DNA of 35,489 nt, taken from Dehalococcoidia bacterium. GTDB lineage: Bacteria; Chloroflexota; Dehalococcoidia; UBA3495. The DNA is taken from contig PCAH01000182.1 of NCBI GenBank assembly GCA_002730485.1, positions 1 to 35,489 of the forward strand. The letters are read 5' to 3'. The translations under genes were made by a program, and so were the position numbers. The notes under the pieces are model-generated. The model had not been told where the DNA came from and did not search any database. It saw only the letters and a program-made list of their open reading frames with translations. This document shows positions 1-8,251 of the stretch, piece after piece (position 1 is the stretch's first letter; the number at the start of each line of letters is the position of its first letter).

Positions 1-946
1 GCTCGTCAAAACTGCTCAGGAGGATGTCCAAACGGATGGACGAGCTTGAATTCTTGAGTTTGAACGTGATGTCATTCTCGGCCTGGAAGATCGCCCGCTT
101 CAAATTTCCGACATCTGCCGCCCGCAACCCTTCCCGGTCAAGGTAATAGAACCAGGTGACATCGGTGTACAACGCCGGATACTGTCCAAGCACCCGATTT
201 CGCACAGCCTCTTGACTGGTAAATAACGGAACGATGGTCCAGCGTTCATTCTGGAGGCTGAAATCGGACTCCACGCCGTACCAGAATTCGTCATCTGGAT
301 CGACGCGCTCAAAGACCCCGGAGATACGGACTGGCATCCTCGGCGGGTCGGTGTAAGACGCTGCCGGGAAGATGTCGACCACCTCTCCCACTCCCACCCC
401 CAGCAGCTCCAATCCGAGGCCGTCCACAACCACTTCCATGGGAATGTCGTTCGATCCCGCAGCGTTCTCAGCGCTGGGCCAGCTTCCCTGGGTCAAGGTG
501 ACTCGATCAGACTCAAAACTGGACATATAGACCACGGAGCCCCTGGCGCGGGTGTCGTTGTCGACCTCCAACCATGGTCGTCCTTCAAAATAGAACGTGG
601 CGGTGTCCAGAACCACCGCCTCCTCTTCCATGTAGGGAGCCAAGGGGGCGGACACTTTCTCCCGGGCGAATTCCAGGCGTTCCTGATACGCCTCACGTCG
701 TCCTGAAGCAGTGGACGGTTCATCCTGGCTGCTAAACGACCTCACGGAGATGTTGGCCTCTTTAGGCGTAGCCTCAAGCAATTCATGGCGTAGAGAGGCA
801 TTGGACAGCAGATCAGAGAAGATCACACCGCTGGCCATCAGCGCCACGGCCAGCAAGATGCCACCGAAAAGAACCGATTCCAAACGCCAGCCGGTAATGA
901 CTCTCCGGACTGCCATCACGTAGGCAAATCTGATCATGGGCAGCAT
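1..946 (-). CDS. FtsX-like ABC transporter permease, N-terminal part (runs off window)
   Basis: An open frame of 315 codons begins at ATG 946-944 and continues to the left edge without a stop, so only the N-terminal part is present. It starts MLPMIRFAYVMAVRRV, followed by a hydrophobic helix (about residues 23-42) and a long hydrophilic extracytoplasmic segment, as in MacB/FtsX-type permeases, where helix 1 precedes a large external domain. The start overlaps the stop of the upstream permease gene by one base (TGATG), which implies translational coupling and a shared complex or operon. The first ~300 residues resemble the neighbour in layout (helix, then a domain that mentions evaluated loops and FF/YL-rich strands), so this may be a tandem duplicate. 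The substrate is unknown. The FtsX assignment depends on the first helix, the external domain and the context, because the C-terminal four-helix domain lies outside the window. Confidence 0.72.
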   Translation of the reverse strand, partial: MLPMIRFAYVMAVRRVITGWRLESVLFGGILLAVALMASGVIFSDLLSNASLRHELLEATPKEANISVRSFSSQDEPSTASGRREAYQERLEFAREKVSAPLAPYMEEEAVVLDTATFYFEGRPWLEVDNDTRARGSVVYMSSFESDRVTLTQGSWPSAENAAGSNDIPMEVVVDGLGLELLGVGVGEVVDIFPAASYTDPPRMPVRISGVFERVDPDDEFWYGVESDFSLQNERWTIVPLFTSQEAVRNRVLGQYPALYTDVTWFYYLDREGLRAADVGNLKRAIFQAENDITFKLKNSSSSIRLDILLSSFDE

Positions 947-3900
947 CAGATGCCACCCCGCAGCACTTCCGAGGTGTTGAGCCGCCTGGCCGCGACGACC
1001 GCAAAGCCTACAGACAGGGCTGAAGCCGCCAGCAACCCGGCCAGCGCTCCAGTCATCAGCCAGACCTTCACCGCAGGCACAAGGGGCGGTATGGAAGCGT
1101 TGCCCTGGGCCGTTAGGTCAACCAATTCCAGAATATACAGTCCGGGCCAGTAGCCCATGGCTGCTCCGGCGGCGATGGCCAGCACGGCAATGATCAATCG
1201 CTCCGTTGCCAGGGACAGGAATAGCTGACAACGGGAGAATCCAAGAACGCGCACCACCGCCAGGTCCATCCTCCCAGATTTCACGGAGACCAGGGCATGC
1301 ACGGTAAGGGTCAACAAAACTGCCATACCGATGGCAACCATGCTGAACATAGTCAGTCCGTCCCAGCCGCCTCCCGCCAGGGGATTTCGCTCGGCAAGCC
1401 CGGCCACGACTTCAGCGTCCCTTACGGAGACCAGGCCCGGTATCACATCAGGAATCTGGGCGATCACTTGCTCCCGGTCCGCGTCCGGGTCCAAGGCCAG
1501 CCACATCTCATCCGGACGGTCTAGGGCGCTTGAAGGCAGGCGCCGGACGTATTCCCGGTAGTCTGGCAGACCAACGATCACAAACGGGTTGCGCTCCGGC
1601 TTCAGGGTGGGGAAATGGCTGGTAATCCCGACGAACTGCAACGGCACCGCCTGATCGTCCAGCTTCACCCGTATCTGCTGACCGACACGGAAGTCGGGCC
1701 CGCCGATGGCCGGTATGGGTATCGAACCAGTGGGCAGGTGAATACCCCGCTGGCCGGTGGTAATCGGGTTTTCCCAGGAGAATCGCATCCCTGACGAGCC
1801 GCTTCTGGCGCTTTCCCGGGACGCCTCCGCCGCATCCGCGATCTCTTCCTGGTTCACCAGGGGGATCCATGGTGATTGGACTTCAAACCCTTCAATCACC
1901 ACACCGCCGGAAACCGGACTGCTGGGACCAAATACGGTCACATCATCCAGATGGATGACTCCATCAGACAGCCTATTGGTTGGGGATGTCGAGAAGGCTA
2001 TCGACACCAATTCCAACGGCAATGACGCCGAAACAGGGTCGGGCAGTTTCCCGGTGAACAGCCTCCACCGTCCATCTATAGCCGCCACGTTGCTTGGTTC
2101 AGCGTCGGGATCTCCGGGTGTTCCGGGACCACCTGTGTCCAAGATGTCGCCCAAGCCAATGGTCCGGTAGATGCCCGTAGCCGTCATGTACCGCGCCCAC
2201 ATACTCACGCCTGACCTTAGGTTCAGTTCCATCAAGGCACTGCTGTCCACCCACACGCCCAGAGAATCGCCGTCCTCAGGCAATGGAATCCCCGTGCCCG
2301 CGAGGCTGGAGGGGAAGGGCCTGGGACGAAGCAATCTGCTGATCTCTGGCAGACCGCCCTCGAAGAAATCGTCTCGGAACCAGCCTGCGTTGGCTAGGGC
2401 GGGTGGATCGACGGCCACGAGGGCCACGTTCTTGCCCAGCGGTCCCTCCAGGGGTGTGACCGAGTCCCTGAGGATGGGGTTGACCGCAGTAACCCCTGGA
2501 ATCCTCCCCAGCTTCTCAGGGGCGTCAGCAGGCAGGGCTGGTCCCTCCAAAACCATGTTCCCGCCCACGCTGTATCTGGCCTGGTCGGTCTGCGACTGGG
2601 ACAAGCTTGATTGGAATGTGGCCCCAAATACACCCAAGGCTGCGGCCAGCATCAGAATCACCGCTAGGGAACCGTGGGGTATGGGGTCTCTGGCCAGCCG
2701 CAGCAGTGAGAACTGGAACCAAGCCGGGCCGATCCTGGTGCCCAGCCAGGCAAGCAGCCGGACGAACAGCGGCAGCACTCGCAGAAGCAGGACCGCGGCC
2801 GTAAACAGACCAAGCACCGGGCCCAGGACCAAAGTCGGGTCGATATTCAGTCCTTGGGAAGCTAATTCCTCGGCCACGAAACCGTCACGGCCCCGAACCT
2901 GGAACCAGATGATGGCCACCACCGCCACCGCCAAGACGTCCAGATAATAGCGATGCAGGAAGGGCACAGATGGCGGTCTTGCGCGGGATAACAGTGATTC
3001 CAAAGTCCCCATTCTGGCCCGACCTGACGCGGTGAACAGCAATATCGCCAGGGCCAGCACACCGCCCAGAGCGCCCATCCAGAACATATCCCAGCCCAAC
3101 CCCAGCGGAATCGGGGTGGTGATGTCGCCTCCAGGGTTGATGGTGTCCAGAAGCAACATCTTGACTATGGCCCACGCCAAGAACGGGCCAGCCACCATCG
3201 CTGCCGCAACCACCACTGCCTCTGACAAAGCCAACACGCAGGTCACCTGAAGGATACTGGCACCGCGACTACGTAGCAGGCCCGCCTCTTCCGCCTGGCT
3301 ACGGCCCAGCGTTCCGGTGATAAGTGCCAGGAAATAGAGCACCACAACCACGACCAACGACAAGAAGAGGTAGAGGGGAATCCTAGCCAGGGTCAGTGCT
3401 GTCTCGAATTCTTCTATGGTCAGGTCCAGACGACTCAACACCAACGTGCGCGGATACACCTTGTTGATGTCGGTTTCCACGCCCAGAACCTGCTGTTTCA
3501 CATGATTGGCGTTGCTTTCCGTCAGATGGGCAGCGTCCAGAAAAAGGTAGAACCCGAAATCACCGACCAGAGTGGGGTAGCGCGCACCGATTCCCTGAAA
3601 ATAGTCTTCTTCATTGACGAATAGGGGGACCACGACCGACTCGCCAACAGCCCTTAGGTCAAAGTAGATGGGCGCGCCCATCCAGTATTCCTCGCGGTGG
3701 TCTATTGGGTTGGCAAGTCCAACCACTTTAAAGGTGACCCGCTCAGAGGAACCACGACTCGGTATCAGGAATATCCGGTCACCGACGTCGTAGCCCATCT
3801 TTCGGGCGGATTCAGGCCCCAGGACGGTTTCTATATCCCCTTCGGTGGTCGGATCCTGCATGGCACCGGGCACGGGCCAGCGGCCCTCGACCAGTTCGGT

Positions 3901-4314
3901 GTGTTCCTCAAAACCGGTCAGAAAGAAAGGACGGCCCGAGGGGGAGCCCAGGATCGGAGCAGTGGGTGAATCTAATAAAGTCAGGTTGGGTTGAGTGCGG
4001 CCAAACCGTTCTGTCGTGACCAGCATATCCCCCAAACGGTCTTCTGCCGTCTCACCGACAAGTTGCTCCAGTGGCAGGTAGTCGGTGATGCCCAATGGAC
4101 GGTTCTGCGCAATGACCTGGGCATCATGTACCTCAGGCCTGAAAGAAGAGATCGAATGGCGCAGCCCAGCCTCTCCCAAAGCGCGGGAGTATAGCGCTCC
4201 AGTTGACATGATGGTCACCGAAGCCAGGATGCCAAAGGACGTGACCGCCAGCAGCAGCCAGGATTGGCGTAGCCTACGGCGCAACAGCCATGAGACCAAG
4301 GAAAGAAGCTGCAT
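946..4314 (-). CDS. Large FtsX-family ABC transporter permease, 1122 aa
   Basis: This is a membrane subunit of a MacB/LolCE-type ABC system with two FtsX cores. Helix 1 lies near residues 18-42 and is followed by an external domain to about residue 300. A first bundle of helices (about 310-560) carries the cytoplasmic stretch EEAGLLRSRGAS, typical of FtsX loops. A second external domain follows, with a motif-poor beta-rich segment and repeated references to IPLV strands. The C-terminal FtsX bundle (about 1000-1122) contains DLAVVRVLGFS and ends in NTSEVLRGGI, the usual FtsX tail. GGAGGG lies 12 nt upstream of the ATG. The stop overlaps the next permease by one base. Family members export lipoproteins, peptides or drugs, or act mechanically through an ATPase partner. 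No ATPase gene is visible, so it may lie beyond the left edge. FtsX-family membership is secure; the substrate is unknown. Confidence 0.85.
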   Translation of the reverse strand: MQLLSLVSWLLRRRLRQSWLLLAVTSFGILASVTIMSTGALYSRALGEAGLRHSISSFRPEVHDAQVIAQNRPLGITDYLPLEQLVGETAEDRLGDMLVTTERFGRTQPNLTLLDSPTAPILGSPSGRPFFLTGFEEHTELVEGRWPVPGAMQDPTTEGDIETVLGPESARKMGYDVGDRIFLIPSRGSSERVTFKVVGLANPIDHREEYWMGAPIYFDLRAVGESVVVPLFVNEEDYFQGIGARYPTLVGDFGFYLFLDAAHLTESNANHVKQQVLGVETDINKVYPRTLVLSRLDLTIEEFETALTLARIPLYLFLSLVVVVVLYFLALITGTLGRSQAEEAGLLRSRGASILQVTCVLALSEAVVVAAAMVAGPFLAWAIVKMLLLDTINPGGDITTPIPLGLGWDMFWMGALGGVLALAILLFTASGRARMGTLESLLSRARPPSVPFLHRYYLDVLAVAVVAIIWFQVRGRDGFVAEELASQGLNIDPTLVLGPVLGLFTAAVLLLRVLPLFVRLLAWLGTRIGPAWFQFSLLRLARDPIPHGSLAVILMLAAALGVFGATFQSSLSQSQTDQARYSVGGNMVLEGPALPADAPEKLGRIPGVTAVNPILRDSVTPLEGPLGKNVALVAVDPPALANAGWFRDDFFEGGLPEISRLLRPRPFPSSLAGTGIPLPEDGDSLGVWVDSSALMELNLRSGVSMWARYMTATGIYRTIGLGDILDTGGPGTPGDPDAEPSNVAAIDGRWRLFTGKLPDPVSASLPLELVSIAFSTSPTNRLSDGVIHLDDVTVFGPSSPVSGGVVIEGFEVQSPWIPLVNQEEIADAAEASRESARSGSSGMRFSWENPITTGQRGIHLPTGSIPIPAIGGPDFRVGQQIRVKLDDQAVPLQFVGITSHFPTLKPERNPFVIVGLPDYREYVRRLPSSALDRPDEMWLALDPDADREQVIAQIPDVIPGLVSVRDAEVVAGLAERNPLAGGGWDGLTMFSMVAIGMAVLLTLTVHALVSVKSGRMDLAVVRVLGFSRCQLFLSLATERLIIAVLAIAAGAAMGYWPGLYILELVDLTAQGNASIPPLVPAVKVWLMTGALAGLLAASALSVGFAVVAARRLNTSEVLRGGI

Positions 4315-4384
4315 GAAGCTTAGCGGCCCTCCAGATTACCGGCCAGCTGGCGCTTAATATTGAATATTGGCATAACAGCTTCGG

Positions 4385-4390
4385 ATTATA
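4385..4390 (-). promoter_or_regulatory. Candidate -10 box for the FtsX permease operon
   Basis: A perfect TATAAT on the minus strand lies about 70 nt upstream of the 4314 start codon. I see no convincing -35 hexamer at 16-18 nt, so only the -10 element is supported by sequence. Confidence 0.4.
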
Positions 4391-4437
4391 CGACGTTGCC
4401 AGCGATCGTGGATTAGGGATTTATAGAACAGTGCCCA

Positions 4438-4446
4438 TGCTATAAT
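4438..4446 (+). promoter_or_regulatory. Extended -10 promoter for the SDR gene
   Basis: TGCTATAAT matches an extended -10 element (TGn followed by a perfect TATAAT). The expected start of transcription is near 4453, leaving a leader of about 65 nt before ATG 4520. The -35 region is poor, as is usual for extended -10 promoters. Confidence 0.55.
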
Positions 4447-4519
4447 CTCGGCCACCAGTCAAAGGCCGCTTTCAGGCGTGAATGCGACAAATATCTGTCA
4501 CCCGATTTGAGGACTAGTG

Positions 4520-5269
4520 ATGAAGCGATTGGAAGGTAAGACAGCCCTGGTCACCGGCTCTGGCCGCAACATTGGCCGGGCAATCATCTTGAAGCTGGCT
4601 GCCGAGGGCGCAAATGTGGTGGTCAATGCCCGCAGCAATAAAGATGAGGCTGAATCCGTGGCTGAAGAGGCTCGAGCCCTCGGCGTTAAGGCCCTGCCGT
4701 TCATCGCCGACGTCTCAGACCATCAACAGGTGACAAACATGTTTGCCGCCGCCGCTGAACAGTTCGGCGGAGTGGACATCCTGGTCAGTAACGCCGCCAT
4801 CCGGCCCAAGAAGCCGTTCACGGAACTCACTATAGAGGACTGGGAATGGGTCAGAGGAGTCGTGCTGGACGGAGCGTTCTACTGTGTGCACGCCGCCATG
4901 CCCCACATGGAGAAGAACGAATACGGCCGTGTGGTTTTCTTCACCGGAGACGGTGCGTTTGTGGGTTCAGCCACCCGCTCCCACGTCTCAGCGGCCAAGA
5001 TGGGGATCATCGGCCTGGCCAGGGGATTGGCTTCAGAGTTCGGCCCCAAGAACATTCGGGTTAACGTCATATCTCCAGGCCGAATCGACACCACCAGGGA
5101 TATGTCCTGGTACCCAGAGGGTGGGATGCAGGAGACTTCCAACATCCCGGTGCGCCGCCTCGGCACAGTCGACGACATCGCCGCCACCGCTCTGTTCCTG
5201 ATCACCGACGACTGCGGCTTCATGACCGGCCAAACCCTACACGTAAACGGAGGAACCAACTTCTTCTAG
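4520..5269 (+). CDS. SDR-fold oxidoreductase-like protein with atypical active site
   Basis: This 249-residue Rossmann-fold protein of the short-chain dehydrogenase/reductase family keeps the nucleotide-binding features: TGSGRNIG at residues 12-19, Asp64-Val65, a SNAA variant of NNAG at 90-93, and SPG near 191. Alignment by eye to the classical N-S-Y-K tetrad gives Val115, Gly143, Val156 and Lys160, so only the lysine survives. The segment HVSAAKMG replaces the usual YxASK. It may be a binding protein, may use a different acid (His155 is adjacent), or may belong to a divergent SDR subfamily. ATG 4520 is preferred over GTG 4517 because GAGGA at 4509-4513 then has a 6-nt spacing. It is a single-gene unit with an extended -10 promoter and a downstream terminator. 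The substrate is unknown. Confidence 0.85.
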   Translation: MKRLEGKTALVTGSGRNIGRAIILKLAAEGANVVVNARSNKDEAESVAEEARALGVKALPFIADVSDHQQVTNMFAAAAEQFGGVDILVSNAAIRPKKPFTELTIEDWEWVRGVVLDGAFYCVHAAMPHMEKNEYGRVVFFTGDGAFVGSATRSHVSAAKMGIIGLARGLASEFGPKNIRVNVISPGRIDTTRDMSWYPEGGMQETSNIPVRRLGTVDDIAATALFLITDDCGFMTGQTLHVNGGTNFF

Positions 5270-5289
5270 GGACCCGGTATCAATCAAAT

Positions 5290-5325
5290 AAAAAGCCCGG
5301 CTGCTTGATGCAGTCGGGCTTTTTT
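5290..5325. terminator. Bidirectional intrinsic terminator between convergent genes
   Basis: A 15-bp stem (5290-5304 with 5310-5324, one G-U pair) has a 5-nt loop, with A-run and T-run flanks. It can serve the SDR gene on the plus strand and the CoA-transferase operon on the minus strand. Confidence 0.85.
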
Positions 5326-5361
5326 GTCTTTACGCGGTCGCTCGGGTAACCAGTCTGAAGG

Positions 5362-6036
5362 CTAGTCCCTAAACCGAAACTCTTTGAGGTCATCTGAGAT
5401 GATCAGTTTGGCCTCGGTCAGTTCCTGGATCTCTTCGGCGGTCCAGCCTGGGGCGTGTTCCACGAGCATGAACCCCTCCGAGGTGATCTCAAACAGGCCT
5501 AGGTCAGTGACCAGCATCTTCACCACGCCTGGCGCGGTGATTGGCAGGGTGCACTTGTTGAGGAGCTTGGGGCCGCCTTCACGGGTGGTGTGCTCCATGG
5601 CGATGAATACTCGCTTGGCACAGGCAGCCAAGTCCATGGCCCCGCCGATCCCGCCACCCTTGCGGCTTGGGATGCGCCAGTTGGCGAAGTCGCCATTCTC
5701 AGCAACCTCGTACGCACCCATCACGGTGACATCGATCATGCCGCCCCGAATCATCATGAACGAATCTGCGTGGTGCACACAGGCCATACCCGGCAGGGGC
5801 GTGACCTTCTGTCCGCCGGCGTTCACCAGGTGACGGTCTTCCTCGCCCTCTTTGGCCAGGGGACCGTACCCCACCACACCGTTCTCGGCGTGGTTGATGA
5901 TCTCTCGACCGGGGTCCGAGTAGTTGGAACACAGGGTGGGCATACCCACGCCCAGGTTCACGATCCAACCGTCTTGAAATTCCATGGCCAGGCGGTCACA
6001 CATTGCCTGACGTTCCAGTTTGATTTTCTCTGCCAT
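5362..6036 (-). CDS. scoB: 3-oxoacid CoA-transferase, subunit B
   Basis: This is the beta subunit (224 aa) of a family I CoA-transferase, which moves CoA between an acyl-CoA (often succinyl- or acetyl-CoA) and a 3-oxo acid through a glutamyl-CoA intermediate. The signature HAENGVVGYGP (residues 49-59) corresponds to the family motif around the catalytic glutamate, here Glu51. The N-terminal GVGMPTL segment and the later IGGAMDLA stretch also fit the family. Length is normal for a bacterial B subunit. It lies 52 nt downstream of the A subunit in the same operon. The acid substrate cannot be read from the sequence; acetoacetate, 3-oxoadipate and related acids are all possible, so the symbol is a family-level label. 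Confidence 0.9.
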   Translation of the reverse strand: MAEKIKLERQAMCDRLAMEFQDGWIVNLGVGMPTLCSNYSDPGREIINHAENGVVGYGPLAKEGEEDRHLVNAGGQKVTPLPGMACVHHADSFMMIRGGMIDVTVMGAYEVAENGDFANWRIPSRKGGGIGGAMDLAACAKRVFIAMEHTTREGGPKLLNKCTLPITAPGVVKMLVTDLGLFEITSEGFMLVEHAPGWTAEEIQELTEAKLIISDDLKEFRFRD

Positions 6037-6088
6037 TTGTTAACTCCGTATCAAGGCTGTCAGCCCAACGCTGATAGCTGTTAGCTTT

Positions 6089-6787
6089 TTAAATCCATAT
6101 TCCGTCGGCGGGAATCTTCACCAACCGGTCGACGTAGATGCCGGCAACGTGAACTAGATCAGGGTCGATCTCTCCGGCTTCGACGATATCTTCTTCAACT
6201 TCGACGATGGTCACCTTGGCTGCCATGGCCATCAATGGGTTGAAATTACGCTGGGTCAGCCTGAAGACCAGGTTACCGGCGGTGTCTGCCTTCCAGCAGC
6301 GCACCAATGCATAGTCACCGGGCAGAGGGTGCTCCAGCACATGCATCCTGCCGTTGATCTCCCGGTGCTCTTTACCCTCGGCCAACTCCGTTCCCACGGA
6401 CGTGGGAGTGTAGAAGCCACCGATTCCGGCAGCAGCGCAACGGAGCCTCTCTGCCAGAGTACCTTGCGGTACCAACTCGGCCTCGATCTCGTCGTTGTTG
6501 TACATGCGGGTGAACGGAGTGACCTGGGATGGATGGGGCGATGCGGTAAATGCGCAGATCATCTTCTTCATCTGACCGGCCTCCACCAACGTGCCAATGT
6601 CCACGTTCTCGTCGACGGTACCGGCGTTGTTGGAAACTCCGGTGAGTCCCTTGGCTCCCTGGCGGTTGAGGGCAGCCAGCAGGTTTCTGGGCACGCCCAC
6701 GCCGCTGAACCCCGGACTGAGTATCGTGACGCCATCGGGGATGTCTGCTACGGCGTCATCCATGGTCTGGAAAATCTTGTTCTTCAT
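6089..6787 (-). CDS. scoA: 3-oxoacid CoA-transferase, subunit A
   Basis: This is the alpha subunit (232 aa), partner of the gene immediately downstream. It shows the family I signature DGVTILSPGFSGVGVP (about residues 18-33), the glycine-rich CoA-binding turn, followed by NNAGTVDENVDIGTL and a C-terminal VTIVEVEEIV-like strand typical of ScoA/AtoD/PcaI. An AAGGA sequence lies a few bases before ATG 6787. The two subunits should form an A2B2 complex in the cytoplasm. The operon lies divergent from the 7091 gene. A perfect 18-bp palindrome 62 nt upstream of the start could be the operator for a regulator encoded elsewhere. No ketothiolase or regulator gene is adjacent, so the pathway remains open. 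Confidence 0.9.
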   Translation of the reverse strand: MKNKIFQTMDDAVADIPDGVTILSPGFSGVGVPRNLLAALNRQGAKGLTGVSNNAGTVDENVDIGTLVEAGQMKKMICAFTASPHPSQVTPFTRMYNNDEIEAELVPQGTLAERLRCAAAGIGGFYTPTSVGTELAEGKEHREINGRMHVLEHPLPGDYALVRCWKADTAGNLVFRLTQRNFNPLMAMAAKVTIVEVEEDIVEAGEIDPDLVHVAGIYVDRLVKIPADGIWI

Positions 6788-6848
6788 GAATTCCTTTCTA
6801 ACAACCCGGATTTAACCCGGGATCAGGATGGCCTGGCCCTGGACAACC

Positions 6849-6866
6849 AACGTCAAATTTGACGTT
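6849..6866. promoter_or_regulatory. Perfect 18-bp palindrome, candidate operator
   Basis: AACGTCAAATTTGACGTT reads identically on both strands. It lies 62 nt upstream of the CoA-transferase A start and far from the plus-strand gene, so it most likely controls the minus-strand operon. A dimeric helix-turn-helix regulator is the obvious kind of partner; which one is unknown. Confidence 0.55.
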
Positions 6867-7029
6867 TATCAGATGAAACGGCTCCCAGGCTGGAGAATTA
6901 AATACTACCGCAGACTAGTGCGCCGCGCCAGACCAACACCTTCATCTTTTGTATCTCGATTCCTTTTGTATTCACGTTATTTTGCAGAGATTCCCACGCT
7001 CCTGATTTGCATCTAGGACAGTTTCGGGA

Positions 7030-7057
7030 TTGAATATCCCAGGAATTCGTGTATCTT
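7030..7057 (+). promoter_or_regulatory. Candidate promoter of the BNR-repeat gene
   Basis: TTGAAT (7030-7035) and TATCTT (7052-7057) are separated by 16 nt. The predicted transcript would start about 27 nt before ATG 7091. Confidence 0.4.
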
Positions 7058-7090
7058 AATCTCGAATACAAATAAGGCTGGAGGTACATC

Positions 7091-8149
7091 ATGGTAGCCA
7101 CAAACCACCGGACTTACGTCTATATCGGCCTTGGCGGCGAGGGAGATTACATCGGCGAAGGCGGTCTCGTACGACGCGCCGACGGCGACGAAGAATGGTC
7201 CGACATCTCCAAAGGTCTTCCCGACAACTCTCAGGTTCGCGCTTTGGCGATTCGACCTGACGACCCCAAAGTAGTCTTTGCTGGCACTGAGAAAGGTGTT
7301 TTCCGCTCCAATGACCGCGGCGAGAGCTGGGAGGCGTTGAATGACGCCGCTGACGGTCACGAGGTATGGTCGCTGACCATCCATCCAGATAACCCAGACG
7401 TGATCTATGCCGGTTATGACCCGTGCTCGATCTCCCGGTCTGAAGACGGCGGTAAAACCTGGAAGATGATGGACACCAGCCAGGTGGTCTACCCTTATAT
7501 CACCACTTACATGCCCCCCATTGCCAAGCGGGTGATTGGCATCGCATTCGACCCAAGCAACACAAACGACATCTACGCCGCAGTGGAAGTTGGCGGCCTT
7601 TTGGCCAGTCGCGACGGCGGTGACACCTGGATATCAATGATTGACGGACCCTACATCAAGAACAACACGCTGGACCTGCACCACGTCCAGGTGAGCGCGG
7701 CCGCCCCTGGCACCGTGCACATCGCCACCCAAACGGCCTTGTTCCTCAGCCGGGACAAGGGCGCGCGCTGGGAGCACGTACAAGTGGATGAGATGTTCCC
7801 CGGTGGCTCATACTGCCGCGACCTTTTGGTCGCGCCGGACGACCCCAAGACCATCTACCTGGCCGCCGGAGCCGGTGGCGGTGCCGCGCCTCCAGATACC
7901 GTCCAAGAGGGCGCTCTTTTCCGCAGCCGCGACGCTGGCGAGACCTATGAACGCCTGGACTTGGGCGAGACCGTGCCTGGCCGGATGATGGCCATCGCAA
8001 TCGACCCCGTAGCGCCGGACCACATCTACTGCGCAGCCTACAGCGGTGAGGTCTACAGCAGTACCGACGGCGGTGATAACTGGTCCAAGAGCCGGACACC
8101 TGCCGAGGCCTCGCGCCATTTGCACGTGTACCCCATGGTCTGCGGTTAG
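7091..8149 (+). CDS. BNR/Asp-box repeat beta-propeller protein (sialidase/VPS10-like fold)
   Basis: This 352-residue protein has about six repeats pairing a strand of the type 'xxHPDxPxxIYAG' with an Asp-box of the type SxDxGxTW. Examples are SNDRGESW, SEDGGKTW, SRDGGDTW, SRDKGARW, SRDAGETY and STDGGDNW. The pattern matches BNR-repeat propellers found in sialidases, Ycf48-like and VPS10/sortilin domains. No signal peptide or lipobox is present, so it is probably cytoplasmic, and sialidase catalytic residues are not apparent. A glycosidase function is therefore not supported; binding or scaffold roles are equally likely. GGAGG at 7080-7084 lies 6 nt before the ATG. It may be cotranscribed with the 8252 gene, although a strong hairpin lies between them. 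Confidence 0.8.
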   Translation: MVATNHRTYVYIGLGGEGDYIGEGGLVRRADGDEEWSDISKGLPDNSQVRALAIRPDDPKVVFAGTEKGVFRSNDRGESWEALNDAADGHEVWSLTIHPDNPDVIYAGYDPCSISRSEDGGKTWKMMDTSQVVYPYITTYMPPIAKRVIGIAFDPSNTNDIYAAVEVGGLLASRDGGDTWISMIDGPYIKNNTLDLHHVQVSAAAPGTVHIATQTALFLSRDKGARWEHVQVDEMFPGGSYCRDLLVAPDDPKTIYLAAGAGGGAAPPDTVQEGALFRSRDAGETYERLDLGETVPGRMMAIAIDPVAPDHIYCAAYSGEVYSSTDGGDNWSKSRTPAEASRHLHVYPMVCG

Positions 8150-8178
8150 CCGATTTTACGGCCACCAAGATAGAATGA

Positions 8179-8203
8179 TTGGAGGGCTTCGTTAGCCCTC
8201 CAA
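8179..8203 (+). terminator. Perfect 10-bp hairpin without U-tract after the BNR gene
   Basis: TTGGAGGGCT and AGCCCTCCAA form a perfect 10-bp stem with a 5-nt loop, about 30 nt after the stop codon. No T-run follows, so it is either a non-canonical terminator, a transcript-stabilising 3' structure or an operator for the next gene. Confidence 0.4.
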
Positions 8204-8251
8204 ACCTGACGCATTCGCCGTACGGGCGCGTCCAAGACACAGGAGACCGGA

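Larger units (their letters stand above)
6788..7090. other. Divergent intergenic region with palindrome and promoter
   Basis: This 303-base spacer lies between the CoA-transferase operon (minus) and the BNR-repeat gene (plus). It holds a CCCGG/CCGGG inverted repeat (6806-6822), the 18-bp palindrome at 6849-6866, and a sigma70-like promoter at 7030-7057. I see no convincing ORF in it. Confidence 0.7.

Noticed and set aside
2171..2947. 258-codon open frame on the plus strand
   Set aside because: It lies entirely opposite the FtsX permease, is Ser/Arg/Pro-rich with no recognisable motif, and has no ribosome site; the minus-strand frame carries clear FtsX features.
7091..8149. True sialidase (exo-alpha-sialidase) function
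   Set aside because: Asp-box repeats define only the fold; the arginine triad and secretion signal expected of a sialidase are not evident.
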